A stretch of DNA of 64,000 bases from Hyphomicrobium nitrativorans NL23 (lineage in GTDB: Bacteria > Pseudomonadota > Alphaproteobacteria > Rhizobiales > Hyphomicrobiaceae), in contig NC_022997.1 of the NCBI RefSeq assembly GCF_000503895.1, forward strand, positions 888,501 to 952,500, written 5' to 3'. Below are positions 18,153 through 26,597 of this stretch, in pieces (within the stretch, counting starts at the first letter, position 1; the number at the start of each line of letters is the position of its first letter). A model generated the notes under the pieces. The model did no database searches. It saw only the letters and a program-made list of their open reading frames with translations, and had not been told where the DNA came from. The translations under genes were made by a program, and so were the position numbers.

Positions 18153-19577
18153 ATGGCGGAACGTGTCGTGCTCGTTACAGGGTCGCTGGCCGAGTCGCGC
18201 GTCCAGCGCGTCGCCGATCAGGTGGCGGGCGATAAGCTGGAACCGATCGTCGCCAACGTCGGCGTCAAGGTGGCGGCGCTGATGACGACGGAGATCGTCG
18301 AACGGCGGCTCAAGCTGCCGGAGGCGGCCGACCGCGTTGTCATGCCGGGCCGCTTCCGCGGCGACCTGGAGCGCCTCTCGGACTTTTTCGGGACCCGCTT
18401 CGAGCGCGGTCCCGACGAGGTTGCGGATCTTCCCGAATATCTCGGCCATGCGAGGGGCAAGGTCGATCTCTCGCGGCACAACTGCACGATCTTTGCCGAG
18501 ATCGTTGACGCCACGCTCATGACGCCCGACGAGATCGTGGCGCGCTCGCGCAAGCTTCGCGCGGACGGCGCGGACGTGATCGATCTCGGGTGTCTTCCCG
18601 ACAGTCCGTTTCCGCATTTGGAAGACGCCATTGCCGCGTTGCATGCGGATGGCGCGAAGGTGAGTGTCGATTCCTTCAACTCCGAGGAACTCTTGCGGGC
18701 GACGAAGGCGGGCGCCGACTATCTGCTCAGTCTTTCCGAGAAGAACATCGGCATCGCGGACGAGGGGCCCGCGGTTCCGGTTCTCATTTCCGCGGGCGCT
18801 GCAGACGCCGCGAGCCTCGACCGCGCGATCGACATCATGATCGCCAAGGGCAAGCCGTTCTACGCCGATCCCATTCTCGACCCGATCCATTACGGCTTCG
18901 CGGCGTCGGTGGCGCGTTACGTGGATCTCAGGGCGCGGCGGCCGGATATTCCGATCCTCATGGGCATCGGCAATCTCACCGAACTTACGGACGCGGATAC
19001 GACGGGTATCAACGCGGTGCTGATGGGGCTGTGTTCGGAACTCAACATCACGGCCGTTCTTGCCGTGCAGGTGAGCCCCCATTGCCGGACGGCGATCCGC
19101 GAGTTCGACCGCGCGCGGCGCGAGTACTTCGCCGCCAAGGAGGCCGACGCGCTGCCGCAGGGGTTCGGGGGCGGCCTGATGGCACTCCGTGACAGGCGGT
19201 CGTTCGCTACGACGTCCGATGAGATCACGAAGCTTGCGGGCGAGATCAAAGACCAGAACTACCGCATCGAAGTGGCCGAGGACGGCGTCCATATCTACAA
19301 CCGTAACGGCCATCACGTTTCCGGAGATCCGTTTCAGCTCTATCCGCATCTCGACACGCGGCAGGATGCGGGGCATGCCTTCTATCTCGGCGTCGAAACG
19401 GCGCGCGCGGAGATCGCCTGGCGGCTCGGCAAGCGCTATGCGCAGGACGAGCCGCTGTCGTTCGGCATCGTGGCGGAGACCCGCGGATCGGCCGAGGATG
19501 CGCATCTCATGAAGTTCAAGGATGCGGGTTCCACCTTCGCGAAGGACAAAAAGAAGGACGAGGCCAGCGAGGCCTAA
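18153..19577 (+). CDS. Dihydropteroate-synthase-related protein (DUF6513, tetrahydromethanopterin-type)
   Basis: A 474-residue protein whose middle third is a dihydropteroate-synthase-like TIM barrel. Examples are ADGADVIDLGCLPDSPFPHL (cf. DHPS GADIIDVGGES), KVSVDSFNSEELLRATKAGADYLLSLS, and YADPILDPIHYGF with ILMGIGNLTELTDADTTGIN. N-terminal residues 1-110 and the C-terminal 120 are specific to the DHPS-related family that occurs in organisms with tetrahydromethanopterin (methylotrophs, planctomycetes, archaea). A role in pterin-cofactor synthesis is the accepted idea but the reaction is unproven. The C-terminus is Lys/Glu-rich. Here it stands alone, away from other visible C1 genes, and is a main clue to methylotrophy. 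Confidence 0.88.
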   Translation: MAERVVLVTGSLAESRVQRVADQVAGDKLEPIVANVGVKVAALMTTEIVERRLKLPEAADRVVMPGRFRGDLERLSDFFGTRFERGPDEVADLPEYLGHARGKVDLSRHNCTIFAEIVDATLMTPDEIVARSRKLRADGADVIDLGCLPDSPFPHLEDAIAALHADGAKVSVDSFNSEELLRATKAGADYLLSLSEKNIGIADEGPAVPVLISAGAADAASLDRAIDIMIAKGKPFYADPILDPIHYGFAASVARYVDLRARRPDIPILMGIGNLTELTDADTTGINAVLMGLCSELNITAVLAVQVSPHCRTAIREFDRARREYFAAKEADALPQGFGGGLMALRDRRSFATTSDEITKLAGEIKDQNYRIEVAEDGVHIYNRNGHHVSGDPFQLYPHLDTRQDAGHAFYLGVETARAEIAWRLGKRYAQDEPLSFGIVAETRGSAEDAHLMKFKDAGSTFAKDKKKDEASEA

Positions 19578-19699
19578 TGCGCGCTGGGTAGTTGGCGCGG
19601 AATTGCTTAGTTGCGCAGCCCTCAGGAAGAACGGCGCGCTTGCCAGCCTTCCGGTTTTCCCTGACATTCCCCGGAACTCCACAAAGGGAAACGGGGACC

Positions 19700-21505
19700 A
19701 TGGCTGCTGAAGGTTTGGCGCAAACGATCGGGCCTGTGGTCGTGCTGATGAGCGCAGCGGTGGCGGCGGTTCCGCTGTTCCGCCGATTGGGGCTCGGCTC
19801 GGTGCTGGGCTACTTCATCGCCGGCATGTTGGTGGGACCCTCGTTTCTCGGGCTCTTCACCAATCCCGGCTCCATCCTGCATTTCGCCGAGCTCGGCGTC
19901 GTGATGTTTCTGTTCGTGATCGGCCTCGAATTGCGTCCGCAGAAACTGTGGGCCATGCGCGGCCAGATTTTCGGTCTCGGTCTCGTGCAGGTCGGCGGCT
20001 GTATCGGCCTGCTGACCGCCGCGGCGGTTTATCTTTTCAATCTTTCTCCGGCTGTCGCCTTCGTTGCTGGGGCCGGTTTCGTGATGTCGTCCACCGCCGT
20101 CATCATGTCGATCCTAGCCGAGCGGGGCGAGATCGCCAGCGCGAACGGCCAGAAGTCGGTCGCGATCCTCCTGTTCGAAGACCTGATGATCGTGCCGTTG
20201 CTTGCGGTGGTGGCGTTTCTGTCTCCCGCCGCGCAGGGCGAAGCCGGGCCGGAGGGCATTGCCATCGCGCTCGGAGCGCTGGCGTTGCTCGTCGTTGCCG
20301 GACGCTATCTGCTCGATCCCTTCTTTGCGCTTCTCGCCCGCTCCGGTGCGCGGGAAGTGCTGACCGCGGGTACGCTGCTCGTCGTGCTCGGATCGGCGCT
20401 GTTGATGGAGGTCTCGGGACTCTCGATGGCCATGGGCGCCTTCATAGCGGGCGTCATGCTCTCGGGGTCGAGCTATCGGCATCAGATCGAAAGCGACATC
20501 GAGCCGTTCCGCGGCCTTTTGATGGGTCTTTTCTTTCTCGCGGTCGGCATGTCGCTCGATCTTGGCGTGGTGGCGGCGGACTGGCCGCTTGTGCTGGCGC
20601 TGCTGGCCACGTTCATGGCGGTGAAGGCGGTTGGCGTCTACGCCGTCGCGCGGATGTTCGGATCGTCCAATGTCACGGCGCTGCACCGAACGTCCGTCTT
20701 CGTGCAGGGTGGCGAGTTCGCATTCGTTCTTTATCTTGCCGCGACGAGCGGAGGCCTTTTCACCGATCATCAGAACGCGATCTTCTCGACTGTCGTGATC
20801 CTGTCGATGGCGTTGACGCCGCTGATCCTGATCGCGACCGATCGTTTCTTGCGTGAAAAGCCATCGCTCGCGGGCATGGAAGCGCCGCGCGATCTCAAAG
20901 GGCAGGTGCTGATCATCGGGTTTGGACGTTTCGGACAGCTCACGTCGCAAATCCTGCTCGCGAAGGGCGTGGACGTTTCGATCATCGAGAACGATCCGGA
21001 CATGATCCGCGCGGCGGAGCGCTTTGGCTTCAAGATTTTTTTCGGTGACGGAACGCGGCTCGACATCCTGCGTCATTCGGGCGCGGAAGATGCCGAAGTT
21101 ATCATGGTCTGCGTGGACGATCCGAAGGCGGCCAACCAGATCGTGGAACTGGTGAAGCACGAATTCCCGATGGCGCGGCTTCTGGTGCGGGCGTTCGACC
21201 GCGAGCACGCGATCGACTTGATCCGCTCAGGCGTGGATTATCAGATCCGCGAGACGCTCGAATCGGCATTCCTGATGGGAGCGGAAAGCCTGCGCGCACT
21301 CGGTTGCGACGAGGACAGTGTCGCGGAAGCCGTCGCCGATATTCGCGAGCGCGACGCGGAGCGGCTCACGATGCAGGTTCAGGGCGACTTCATGTCGGGG
21401 CGCGACAGGCTGCATACCAAGCCGGTGCCCGAGCCGCTGACCCAGACCCGCCGACTATCTGACAAGACGGGCCCGATAGCTCCGGTAGACGAAACGAATT
21501 CGTAA
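19700..21505 (+). CDS. CPA2-family monovalent cation/H+ antiporter, KefB/KefC-like
   Basis: About 601 residues from the ATG at 19700, preceded by AAAGGGAAACGGGG; the frame extends 36 codons upstream but that part is not membrane-like. Twelve or so membrane segments fill residues 5-380, with LGYFIAGMLVGP, FLFVIGLELRP and the HQIESDIEPFRGLLMGLFFLAVGMSLD region of K+/H+ antiporters. A cytoplasmic RCK/TrkA-N domain follows (QVLIIGFGRFGQ, NAD-binding; IENDPDMIRAAERFG; FFGDGTRLDILRHSGAEDAE). Proteins of this group mediate K+ efflux in electrophile and pH stress. No KefF/KefG ancillary subunit is adjacent. Confidence 0.93.
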   Translation: MAAEGLAQTIGPVVVLMSAAVAAVPLFRRLGLGSVLGYFIAGMLVGPSFLGLFTNPGSILHFAELGVVMFLFVIGLELRPQKLWAMRGQIFGLGLVQVGGCIGLLTAAAVYLFNLSPAVAFVAGAGFVMSSTAVIMSILAERGEIASANGQKSVAILLFEDLMIVPLLAVVAFLSPAAQGEAGPEGIAIALGALALLVVAGRYLLDPFFALLARSGAREVLTAGTLLVVLGSALLMEVSGLSMAMGAFIAGVMLSGSSYRHQIESDIEPFRGLLMGLFFLAVGMSLDLGVVAADWPLVLALLATFMAVKAVGVYAVARMFGSSNVTALHRTSVFVQGGEFAFVLYLAATSGGLFTDHQNAIFSTVVILSMALTPLILIATDRFLREKPSLAGMEAPRDLKGQVLIIGFGRFGQLTSQILLAKGVDVSIIENDPDMIRAAERFGFKIFFGDGTRLDILRHSGAEDAEVIMVCVDDPKAANQIVELVKHEFPMARLLVRAFDREHAIDLIRSGVDYQIRETLESAFLMGAESLRALGCDEDSVAEAVADIRERDAERLTMQVQGDFMSGRDRLHTKPVPEPLTQTRRLSDKTGPIAPVDETNS

Positions 21506-21582
21506 GTACCCGCGCTCGACGCCGGCGCCATTCCCGAGGGGCGTGGCGCCAGGCATCAGAGCTTTCGCACGTTGGGCGGCCG

Positions 21583-22506
21583 TCAGTACTTGCCCGGGAC
21601 GTAAAGTTCGTCCGGCACGGGCTTGCGCTGATAATCCGGTTTATAGATCCGCTCCGGCAGGTGAACCTGCGATCGCCCGATCTCGTCGTAGGGAATTTGC
21701 GTCAGAAAGTGCGCGATGCAATTGAGGCGCGCGCGCTTCTTGTCGACGGCGTCCACGATCCACCAGGGTGCTTCCGGGATGTGGGTTCGCTCCAACATTT
21801 CCTCTTTCGCTTTGGTGTAGTCCTCCCACCGCTGGCGGGATTCGAGATCCATGGGCGAAAGCTTCCATTGCTTCAATGGGTCTATGTTGCGCATGTGAAA
21901 GCGCAGATGCTGTTCGCGGTCCGTGATCGAGAACCAATACTTGATCAGGATCGTGCCGGAACGGACAAGCATCCGTTCGAATTCGGGTACGGAGCGGAAA
22001 AACTCTTCGACTTCGTCCTCGCCGCAGAACCCCATGACACGCTCAACGCCCGCGCGGTTGTACCAGGAGCGGTCGAACAGCACGATCTCGCCGCCTGCCG
22101 GCAGATGAGAGATGTAGCGCTGGAAGTACCATTGTGTCCGCTCGCGGTCGTTGGGGGCGGGCAGAGCGGCGATGCGGCAGACACGAGGATTGAGGCGCTG
22201 CGTGATGCGCTTGATCACGCCGCCCTTGCCGGCTGCGTCGCGTCCCTCGAACAGGACGACGACTTTGAGCTTGTTATGAGCGACCCAGTCCTGAAGTTTG
22301 ACGAGTTCCCCCTGAAGGCGAAACAGCTCACGAAAATACGTTTTCCGGTCGAGTTGGCCCTCGGTTTCCGGCTGATCGTCGCCGGACAACAACTGATCCA
22401 GGCGCCCGTCGTCGAGCTCCATTTCGAGCTCTTCATCGAACGAGTCGATGGCTTCGTCCTCAAGCCTTTGAGATAGAATGGATTTTTTAGTGTCGACGTC
22501 CGACAT
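21583..22506 (-). CDS. ppk2: Polyphosphate kinase 2 (class I)
   Basis: A 307-residue P-loop kinase using polyphosphate to phosphorylate nucleoside diphosphates. Walker A is GRDAAGKGG at 88-96, the lid/base region is PNDRERTQWYFQRYISHLPAGGEI, and Walker B with the conserved arginines is FDRSWYNRAGVERVMGF. The remaining motifs (FERMLVRSGTILIKYWFSI, RNIDPLKQWKLSPMDLESR) match class I PPK2. The acidic N-terminal extension (about 15-50) is common. It converges with the antiporter gene 78 bp away. It is probably monocistronic. Confidence 0.95.
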   Translation of the reverse strand: MSDVDTKKSILSQRLEDEAIDSFDEELEMELDDGRLDQLLSGDDQPETEGQLDRKTYFRELFRLQGELVKLQDWVAHNKLKVVVLFEGRDAAGKGGVIKRITQRLNPRVCRIAALPAPNDRERTQWYFQRYISHLPAGGEIVLFDRSWYNRAGVERVMGFCGEDEVEEFFRSVPEFERMLVRSGTILIKYWFSITDREQHLRFHMRNIDPLKQWKLSPMDLESRQRWEDYTKAKEEMLERTHIPEAPWWIVDAVDKKRARLNCIAHFLTQIPYDEIGRSQVHLPERIYKPDYQRKPVPDELYVPGKY

Positions 22507-22601
22507 TCGGCCTCCGATGCAGTGAAGCGCTCTCTGAAGGGCAGAATGTTCTCGCCTTTGCTACGGTTTCATGACGGCTGTCTTATCGTGCGGCCTGACG
22601 G

Positions 22602-22946
22602 TCAGGCGACATCCTCCGAGGCGGGGAGCGGAGAGAGCTCGTTTGCCTTTCCCTGGCGGCCGTTTTCCGCATCGGCATTCGGCAGCGGCGGCTTTTTGCC
22701 CGTGAGGTTGGGCCACAGGTCCGCGTATTTGCGATTGACCTCAAGCCAGTGAGCGGTTGCCTGAGGCTCCGCGTCGGAGAAAATCGCATCGGCCGGACAT
22801 TCCGGGACGCACACACCGCAGTCGATGCACTCGTCCGGGTGAATGACGAGCATGTTCTCGCCTTCGTAGAAGCAGTCCACGGGGCAGACTTCCACGCAGT
22901 CGGTGAATTTGCACTTGATGCAGTTTTCTGTGACGACGAAAGTCAT
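22602..22946 (-). CDS. fdxA: 7Fe-8S ferredoxin
   Basis: A 114-residue ferredoxin of the FdxA type. The first cluster region [17 protein letters not shown] has the longer spacing of a [3Fe-4S] site, and the second, [12 protein letters not shown], is a [4Fe-4S] motif. The C-terminal extension ([25 protein letters not shown]) is diagnostic of this family. It carries electrons in the cytosol. The ATG is preceded by a pyrimidine-rich stretch with no strong Shine-Dalgarno. It lies between ppk2 (95 bp) and the cytochrome P460 gene (60 bp), all on the minus strand. Confidence 0.95.
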   Translation of the reverse strand: MTFVVTENCIKCKFTDCVEVCPVDCFYEGENMLVIHPDECIDCGVCVPECPADAIFSDAEPQATAHWLEVNRKYADLWPNLTGKKPPLPNADAENGRQGKANELSPLPASEDVA

Positions 22947-23006
22947 TGTGCCTCTATCTTATCATCCCATGCTGGCGTGGCGACGGTTCTTTTCCGGCGT
23001 GGGACG

Positions 23007-23510
23007 TCATCGTGCCAGATGCTCCAGCGAGAACAGGTGCTGAGTGCCGGCGAGCGGTGCGTGGCATTGCCTGCAAGCGTTAAGATCCTTTTCCAAGCGC
23101 TTGCCTTCGGGGCTGAAAATCGCGAAGTCCCAATCTCCGTTGCGCAGATCCTCAGGCATGGCGGCGCCCCAGTTCTCGCCTTTTTGCATCACGGCAACGG
23201 CGGCCAGCTTGTCGCGTATGCGCAGGCCTAAGCTGCTTTTTTGCACCTTGCCGTTTTCGTCTTTCCTGGCCGCATAGATCTCGCCGACGAGCACCGAACC
23301 GTTCGGCAGCTCCCTTCCGGCTTGAGCCGCTTCGATTGCGGTGTCGTTCGCGAACAGATGGATGATCTGATCCTCATTCTGGATGCGGTCAAGATTGAGA
23401 TAGTTCGTGAAGGTGCTTTTGTAGTCCGATGGGAATGCAATGCGTTCGTCGCCGGCAACGGCTGCGCTCGCGATCAGGGTCAGCGCCAGGAACCATGCTG
23501 CTTTCGACAT
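23007..23510 (-). CDS. Periplasmic cytochrome P460 / c'-beta family protein
   Basis: A 167-residue exported haem protein. The signal peptide is residues 1-19 (ALTLIASAAVA then GDE). The mature domain has the P460 fold pattern (FPSDYKSTFTNYLNLDR, LPNGSVLVGEIYAA, AVMQKGENWGA, DWDFAIFSPEG) and a C-terminal c-type haem site CRQCH at 146-150. Relatives oxidise hydroxylamine or bind nitric oxide. The small gene upstream and an NsrR-like palindrome at 23763-23785 suggest nitrosative-stress control. The cross-linking lysine that separates true P460 from c'-beta forms cannot be assigned by eye. Confidence 0.85.
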   Translation of the reverse strand: MSKAAWFLALTLIASAAVAGDERIAFPSDYKSTFTNYLNLDRIQNEDQIIHLFANDTAIEAAQAGRELPNGSVLVGEIYAARKDENGKVQKSSLGLRIRDKLAAVAVMQKGENWGAAMPEDLRNGDWDFAIFSPEGKRLEKDLNACRQCHAPLAGTQHLFSLEHLAR

Positions 23511-23576
23511 AGAGGGCGTCCTTTTCGGTTTTTTGGGGAATGCGAAAGTGTTGCGTCTAGGTGCATTGGTTTCGGC

Positions 23577-23726
23577 TCACGGCGTGCCCCAGCGAATGGC
23601 GAGCAATCCGTCTTCATGGTCGATCTCTTCCGCATCGGTGGTGTCCCTTGCGCTCTCTTCCGGATTTGGGACCGCATGAGGAGACACGTCGGCGGGAACC
23701 GGCTTCTTAAGCGCAAGGGACATAAA
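23577..23726 (-). CDS. Small protein of unknown function, 49 residues
   Basis: The ATG at 23726 is preceded at 5-13 nt by a strong AGGAAGAGG. The short product begins MSLALKKPVPADVSPHAVPN and continues into an acidic stretch (DTTDAEEIDHEDG) ending IRWGTP. No membrane helix, signal or known domain is seen. It lies 66 bp upstream of the cytochrome P460 gene and about 37 bp downstream of the NsrR-like palindrome, so it is probably the first cistron of that operon. The frame stays open further upstream to 23963, but the ribosome-binding site supports the short form. Confidence 0.5.
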   Translation of the reverse strand, partial: FMSLALKKPVPADVSPHAVPNPEESARDTTDAEEIDHEDGLLAIRWGTP

Positions 23727-23762
23727 CCTCTTCCTTGAATCGCTCGCTTTGGATTTTGCAAT

Positions 23763-23785
23763 AAGATATAAATATAATATATCTT
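23763..23785. promoter_or_regulatory. NsrR-like palindromic operator
   Basis: A 23-bp, strongly AT-rich imperfect palindrome with 11-1-11 geometry: half-sites AAGATATAAAT and TAATATATCTT, outer eight positions perfectly complementary. This resembles the nitric-oxide-sensing repressor NsrR site (AAGATGYA-type half-sites). It lies between the minus-strand small protein/cytochrome P460 genes and the plus-strand DUF488 gene, so it could control both directions. The regulator gene itself is not in the window. Assignment rests on resemblance only. Confidence 0.5.
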
Positions 23786-23913
23786 TAAGCGTTGCACGTC
23801 CAGATAAGAGGTGCGGGTCTGCATCAAATAGTCGTGAGAGGGATCTCGGGGGCACTGCCGTACGTTTAGACCGCGACGCGGACGACGTCGAAACTTCAGT
23901 GGATGAAAATGGA

Positions 23914-24315
23914 ATGACGCCGCGGAAAAGAACGTCTTCGCCCGGTAGCGAGATCTCTCTCAAGCACGTTTATGCTGAGCCGTCTCGCGGTGACGGGACG
24001 CGTGTTCTCGTCGATCGGATCTGGCCCCGCGGAATGCGCAAAGAAGCCGCTCAGATCGATACGTGGCTGAAGGATATCGCGCCTACTACGGAGTTGAGGC
24101 GTTGGTTTCACCATGACATCGCGCGGTGGCCGGAATTCGAACGGCGTTACCGTCGAGAGCTTACCGCAAATGAACGAAGCCTCGCCGTTCTGGAAGATCT
24201 GGCGCGGCACGGCCGGATCACCCTGTTGTTTGCCGCGGCGGACATCGAGCATAACAACGCGACGGTGTTGCTCGATTTTCTCAGGCGACGGCTCGCCGAG
24301 CCTACCAGATCCTGA
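23914..24315 (+). CDS. DUF488 family protein (YeaO-like)
   Basis: About 133 residues from the ATG at 23914. Signatures are ISLKHVYAEPSRGDGTRVLVDRIWPRGM, then IDTWLKDIAPTTELRRWFHHD and ITLLFAAADIEHNNATVLLDFL, which together define the YeaO-like DUF488 group. Function is unknown; these small proteins are often near nitrite/nitric-oxide or oxidative stress genes. The open frame extends upstream to 23749, but that part crosses the AT-rich palindrome and is not protein-like. Its 3' end overlaps the end of a convergent small membrane-protein gene by 14 bp. Confidence 0.85.
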   Translation: MTPRKRTSSPGSEISLKHVYAEPSRGDGTRVLVDRIWPRGMRKEAAQIDTWLKDIAPTTELRRWFHHDIARWPEFERRYRRELTANERSLAVLEDLARHGRITLLFAAADIEHNNATVLLDFLRRRLAEPTRS

Positions 24316-24427
24316 ATGCGAAAAGGTGGATCAACAGGAACCCGGATATGAGTATGGCGAGAAAGATTGCGGTTTGCACAGGGTCGTCGCGTTCGTGCTC
24401 CTGGTCGTCTTTGGGCTCGGTGCTCAT
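24302..24427 (-). CDS. Small single-helix membrane protein, 41 residues
   Basis: The ATG at 24427 lies 7 nt after a strong GGAGG and overlaps the stop of the preceding gene (ATGA), a clear sign of translational coupling. The product has a charged N-terminus (STEPKDDQEHERDD) and one hydrophobic helix, TAIFLAILISGFLLIHLFAF. No family is recognised. Its tail overlaps the convergent DUF488 gene. Confidence 0.65.
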   Translation of the reverse strand: MSTEPKDDQEHERDDPVQTAIFLAILISGFLLIHLFAFRIW

Positions 24428-24708
24428 GAGGGCCTCCAGTGCGATTCGGGACGGCGATGTGAGCGCGTTCGGCTGGGTGCCAGGGTGCGGTCGCCCATCC
24501 AGCGCCCGAGGGCAAAGGCGATGTAGAAGAGCGCGAAGTTGAGGAAAAGGTGCGCCAGAACGCGCTCCGTGTCGTAGCTCCATGACAGCGCGGCCACCAA
24601 CGGGCCGCTGGCGGTGAACAGGGCGGCGGGTGCGATCCAATGAGATTGTGCAAAGCCGAACCAGAAGAGAAGGATCGCCAGGAGTAGGGCTACGGTCGCG
24701 ATAAGCAT
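24424..24708 (-). CDS. Small membrane protein, 94 residues
   Basis: Two or three hydrophobic helices are evident (MLIATVALLLAILLFWFGFA, an alanine-rich segment at about 26-42, and HLFLNFALFYIAFALGRWMG), followed by a short basic tail. GGGAGGTAACGTC precedes the ATG at 24708. It is the first gene of a two-gene operon with the 41-residue protein. No known family is recognised; DUF-type membrane proteins of this size often accompany stress or envelope genes. It diverges from the MarR-type regulator, which might control it. Confidence 0.65.
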   Translation of the reverse strand: MLIATVALLLAILLFWFGFAQSHWIAPAALFTASGPLVAALSWSYDTERVLAHLFLNFALFYIAFALGRWMGDRTLAPSRTRSHRRPESHWRPS

Positions 24709-24943
24709 GACGTTACCTCCCTTTCAAGGGCCGGAGCGCGCGGGTGGCTCCAGACAAGCTGTGGCGACATCGAAGTAAAATCGTTCCTTCCCGCACAAAG
24801 GCTCTAGTGCCGATGCGTTCCTCCGGCGTAAGGACAGAACGGGCTGCCGGATGGGGACGGCCCGCGCACGTCGGTGCGGTTCGTCCGTCATGCCGACTTC
24901 TCCAATATTGCATCGTGATACGATATATTCAAGGTATGACCTC

Positions 24944-25384
24944 ATGGCCAAGGCTGCGCGCGCGAAATTTCCGAAGCAGAGCTATGTCGCGCTTGCGGAA
25001 TTCAGGTTTGCGTTGAGGCAGTTTTTTGCGTTCAGCGAGCAAGCGGCGGACGAGGCTGGCCTAAGCCCTCAGCAGTATCAGGCTCTGCTGGCGATCAAAG
25101 GCGCACCCGACGGTTCCGAGCTTGGCATCCAGGAAATCGCCGCGCGGCTGATGATCCGTCATCACAGCGCGGTCGAACTCGTGAACCGGCTTGAGAACAA
25201 CGGCTTCGTCGTGCGGGTAAAAAGCAAAGTCGATGCGCGGCGGGTTCAGGTTCGGACCACGGCCAAGACGGAGCGGATCATGGATGGGCTTGCCGCGGCT
25301 CACCTTCGCGAGCTTAAGGGAATCCGGCCTGTGCTCGATCAGTTGCTTGCCGAGTTCGATCTGGCTGCGGACAAAGGCGATTGA
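24944..25384 (+). CDS. MarR-family transcriptional regulator
   Basis: About 146 residues from the ATG at 24944. The winged-helix DNA-binding core runs from GLSPQQYQALLAIKG through LGIQEIAARLMIRHHSAVELVNRLENNGFVVR to the wing SKVDARRVQVRTTAKTERI, a standard MarR pattern. No cysteine suited to redox sensing stands out. The upstream region contains TGATACGATATATTCAAGGT, in which ATAC and a later GTAT form a weak inverted repeat that might be an autoregulatory site. Likely target is the divergent two-gene membrane operon, by position only. Confidence 0.9.
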   Translation: MAKAARAKFPKQSYVALAEFRFALRQFFAFSEQAADEAGLSPQQYQALLAIKGAPDGSELGIQEIAARLMIRHHSAVELVNRLENNGFVVRVKSKVDARRVQVRTTAKTERIMDGLAAAHLRELKGIRPVLDQLLAEFDLAADKGD

Positions 25385-25417
25385 GCAGGGACGGGTTATT
25401 TCGGCGCCGGGTTTTAT

Positions 25418-26596
25418 TCAGGGATCGATATAGGCGGCCTCGGCGAAGGGGTTCGAGGCCTTGCGGCTTGCGAACAATAGAGTCCACTGCGCCGCAAGCT
25501 TGAGCCGGAGGTACATAGAGCCAAAATAGCCGCGCTCCCTGCGCCAGTTCGTTCGGTCCGTATAGCCGAGGTAGGTCCAAAGGAATTCGCGTCGGACGTA
25601 GGAACGACACTCGTCGAGCGGCATCGGCTGAGATCGTGGCATTTGAAGGAATGCGTTGGCCGTCGTTTGCAAAGCGCGTGCTTGCTCGGCCGTGACACCA
25701 GCCGGGTGCCACGCGTCCTCGACGGAGTGGGAGAAGATGGAAGCGAACGTCACGAGCGCCATATAATAGTTGCCGAGCGGCGTGAGATGGACGTCGTCGG
25801 AGACGAGGCTATCAACCGTGGATCGGATGCTCGGGCGCGTTATGCCTTCGATGCCCGGCTTCTGCGTGGCTTGCTCAAGCAGGTAGGCAAGCGCGCTTGC
25901 TGCAGGCAATGACACGATGCGGTCGTGGCCTCCATCGGCGACAAGTGTCCGGTTCATTTCGGCGATGACGCACTGCCAGACGGGTGCCGCGGCCCTTTCA
26001 TACGCGATCCAACGCCTCGGATCGCTTTTATCGTCGAGCGATAGCCACGGCTCATAGAAGTGGATAGTTCCCATAGGGTTGTGGGTCGCGAAACGGCGCT
26101 GATAATCTCTCAAGTAACGAATGGTGTCGTTCCATATGAGAGATCCAAGCAGATGGTGCTGCTCGGTCATGAGGAGTACGTCGTAAGGTGCGGCTCTCCG
26201 GCGATGGAATTCGTCCAGCACGTCGATCGGTGCGTTCGAGCGATCGATGCCTTGTGAGTATCCGGTCCACTGTCCTTCACCCGATACGCCGCCGTGAGAT
26301 CGCTCTTTGATGGACGATCCATCCAGATGCTGCCGGTTCCAAGAGAGCTGAAAACCGAAGCCGGCTGCGATTTTAGCCACATTGCTAGGGATCGGCTCAT
26401 TCGTGAGGCTGTGGCCCGATACGAATATGCTTTGCGGCGCTGGCATACGGCGATCTCCGGATTTTGCCGACGAAACGCTGGCGATTCCGAGCAACAACGC
26501 AGCGCCAATGCCCGTGATCGCTATCTGACAGATCGTTCGTTTCCGGGTGCGAACCTTCAGGCGTCCGTGATTGGCGTTTCCCTCACGGTGCGCCAT
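25418..26596 (-). CDS. SGNH-hydrolase-like exported protein of the exopolysaccharide locus
   Basis: About 392 residues from the ATG at 26596, whose first base is one nucleotide past the stop of the Wzc-like gene; a GTG at 26614 is an alternative. An N-terminal membrane anchor or signal (TICQIAITGIGAALLLGIAS) is followed by block I FVSGHSLTNEPIP, which carries a candidate serine nucleophile, and a C-terminal DDVHLTPLGNYY resembling the Asp-x-x-His block of SGNH/GDSL esterases. A role in removing or moving acyl groups on the polysaccharide is likely. It is last in a minus-strand operon with Wzx, two glycosyltransferases and the Wzc-like protein. Confidence 0.65.
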   Translation of the reverse strand: MAHREGNANHGRLKVRTRKRTICQIAITGIGAALLLGIASVSSAKSGDRRMPAPQSIFVSGHSLTNEPIPSNVAKIAAGFGFQLSWNRQHLDGSSIKERSHGGVSGEGQWTGYSQGIDRSNAPIDVLDEFHRRRAAPYDVLLMTEQHHLLGSLIWNDTIRYLRDYQRRFATHNPMGTIHFYEPWLSLDDKSDPRRWIAYERAAAPVWQCVIAEMNRTLVADGGHDRIVSLPAASALAYLLEQATQKPGIEGITRPSIRSTVDSLVSDDVHLTPLGNYYMALVTFASIFSHSVEDAWHPAGVTAEQARALQTTANAFLQMPRSQPMPLDECRSYVRREFLWTYLGYTDRTNWRRERGYFGSMYLRLKLAAQWTLLFASRKASNPFAEAAYIDP

Positions 26597-26597
26597 C

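Noticed and set aside
17799-19682. 627-codon minus-strand open frame opposite the pterin-related gene
   Set aside because: It is the mirror of a well-recognised protein in GC-rich DNA; its translation is Arg/His-rich with no domain.
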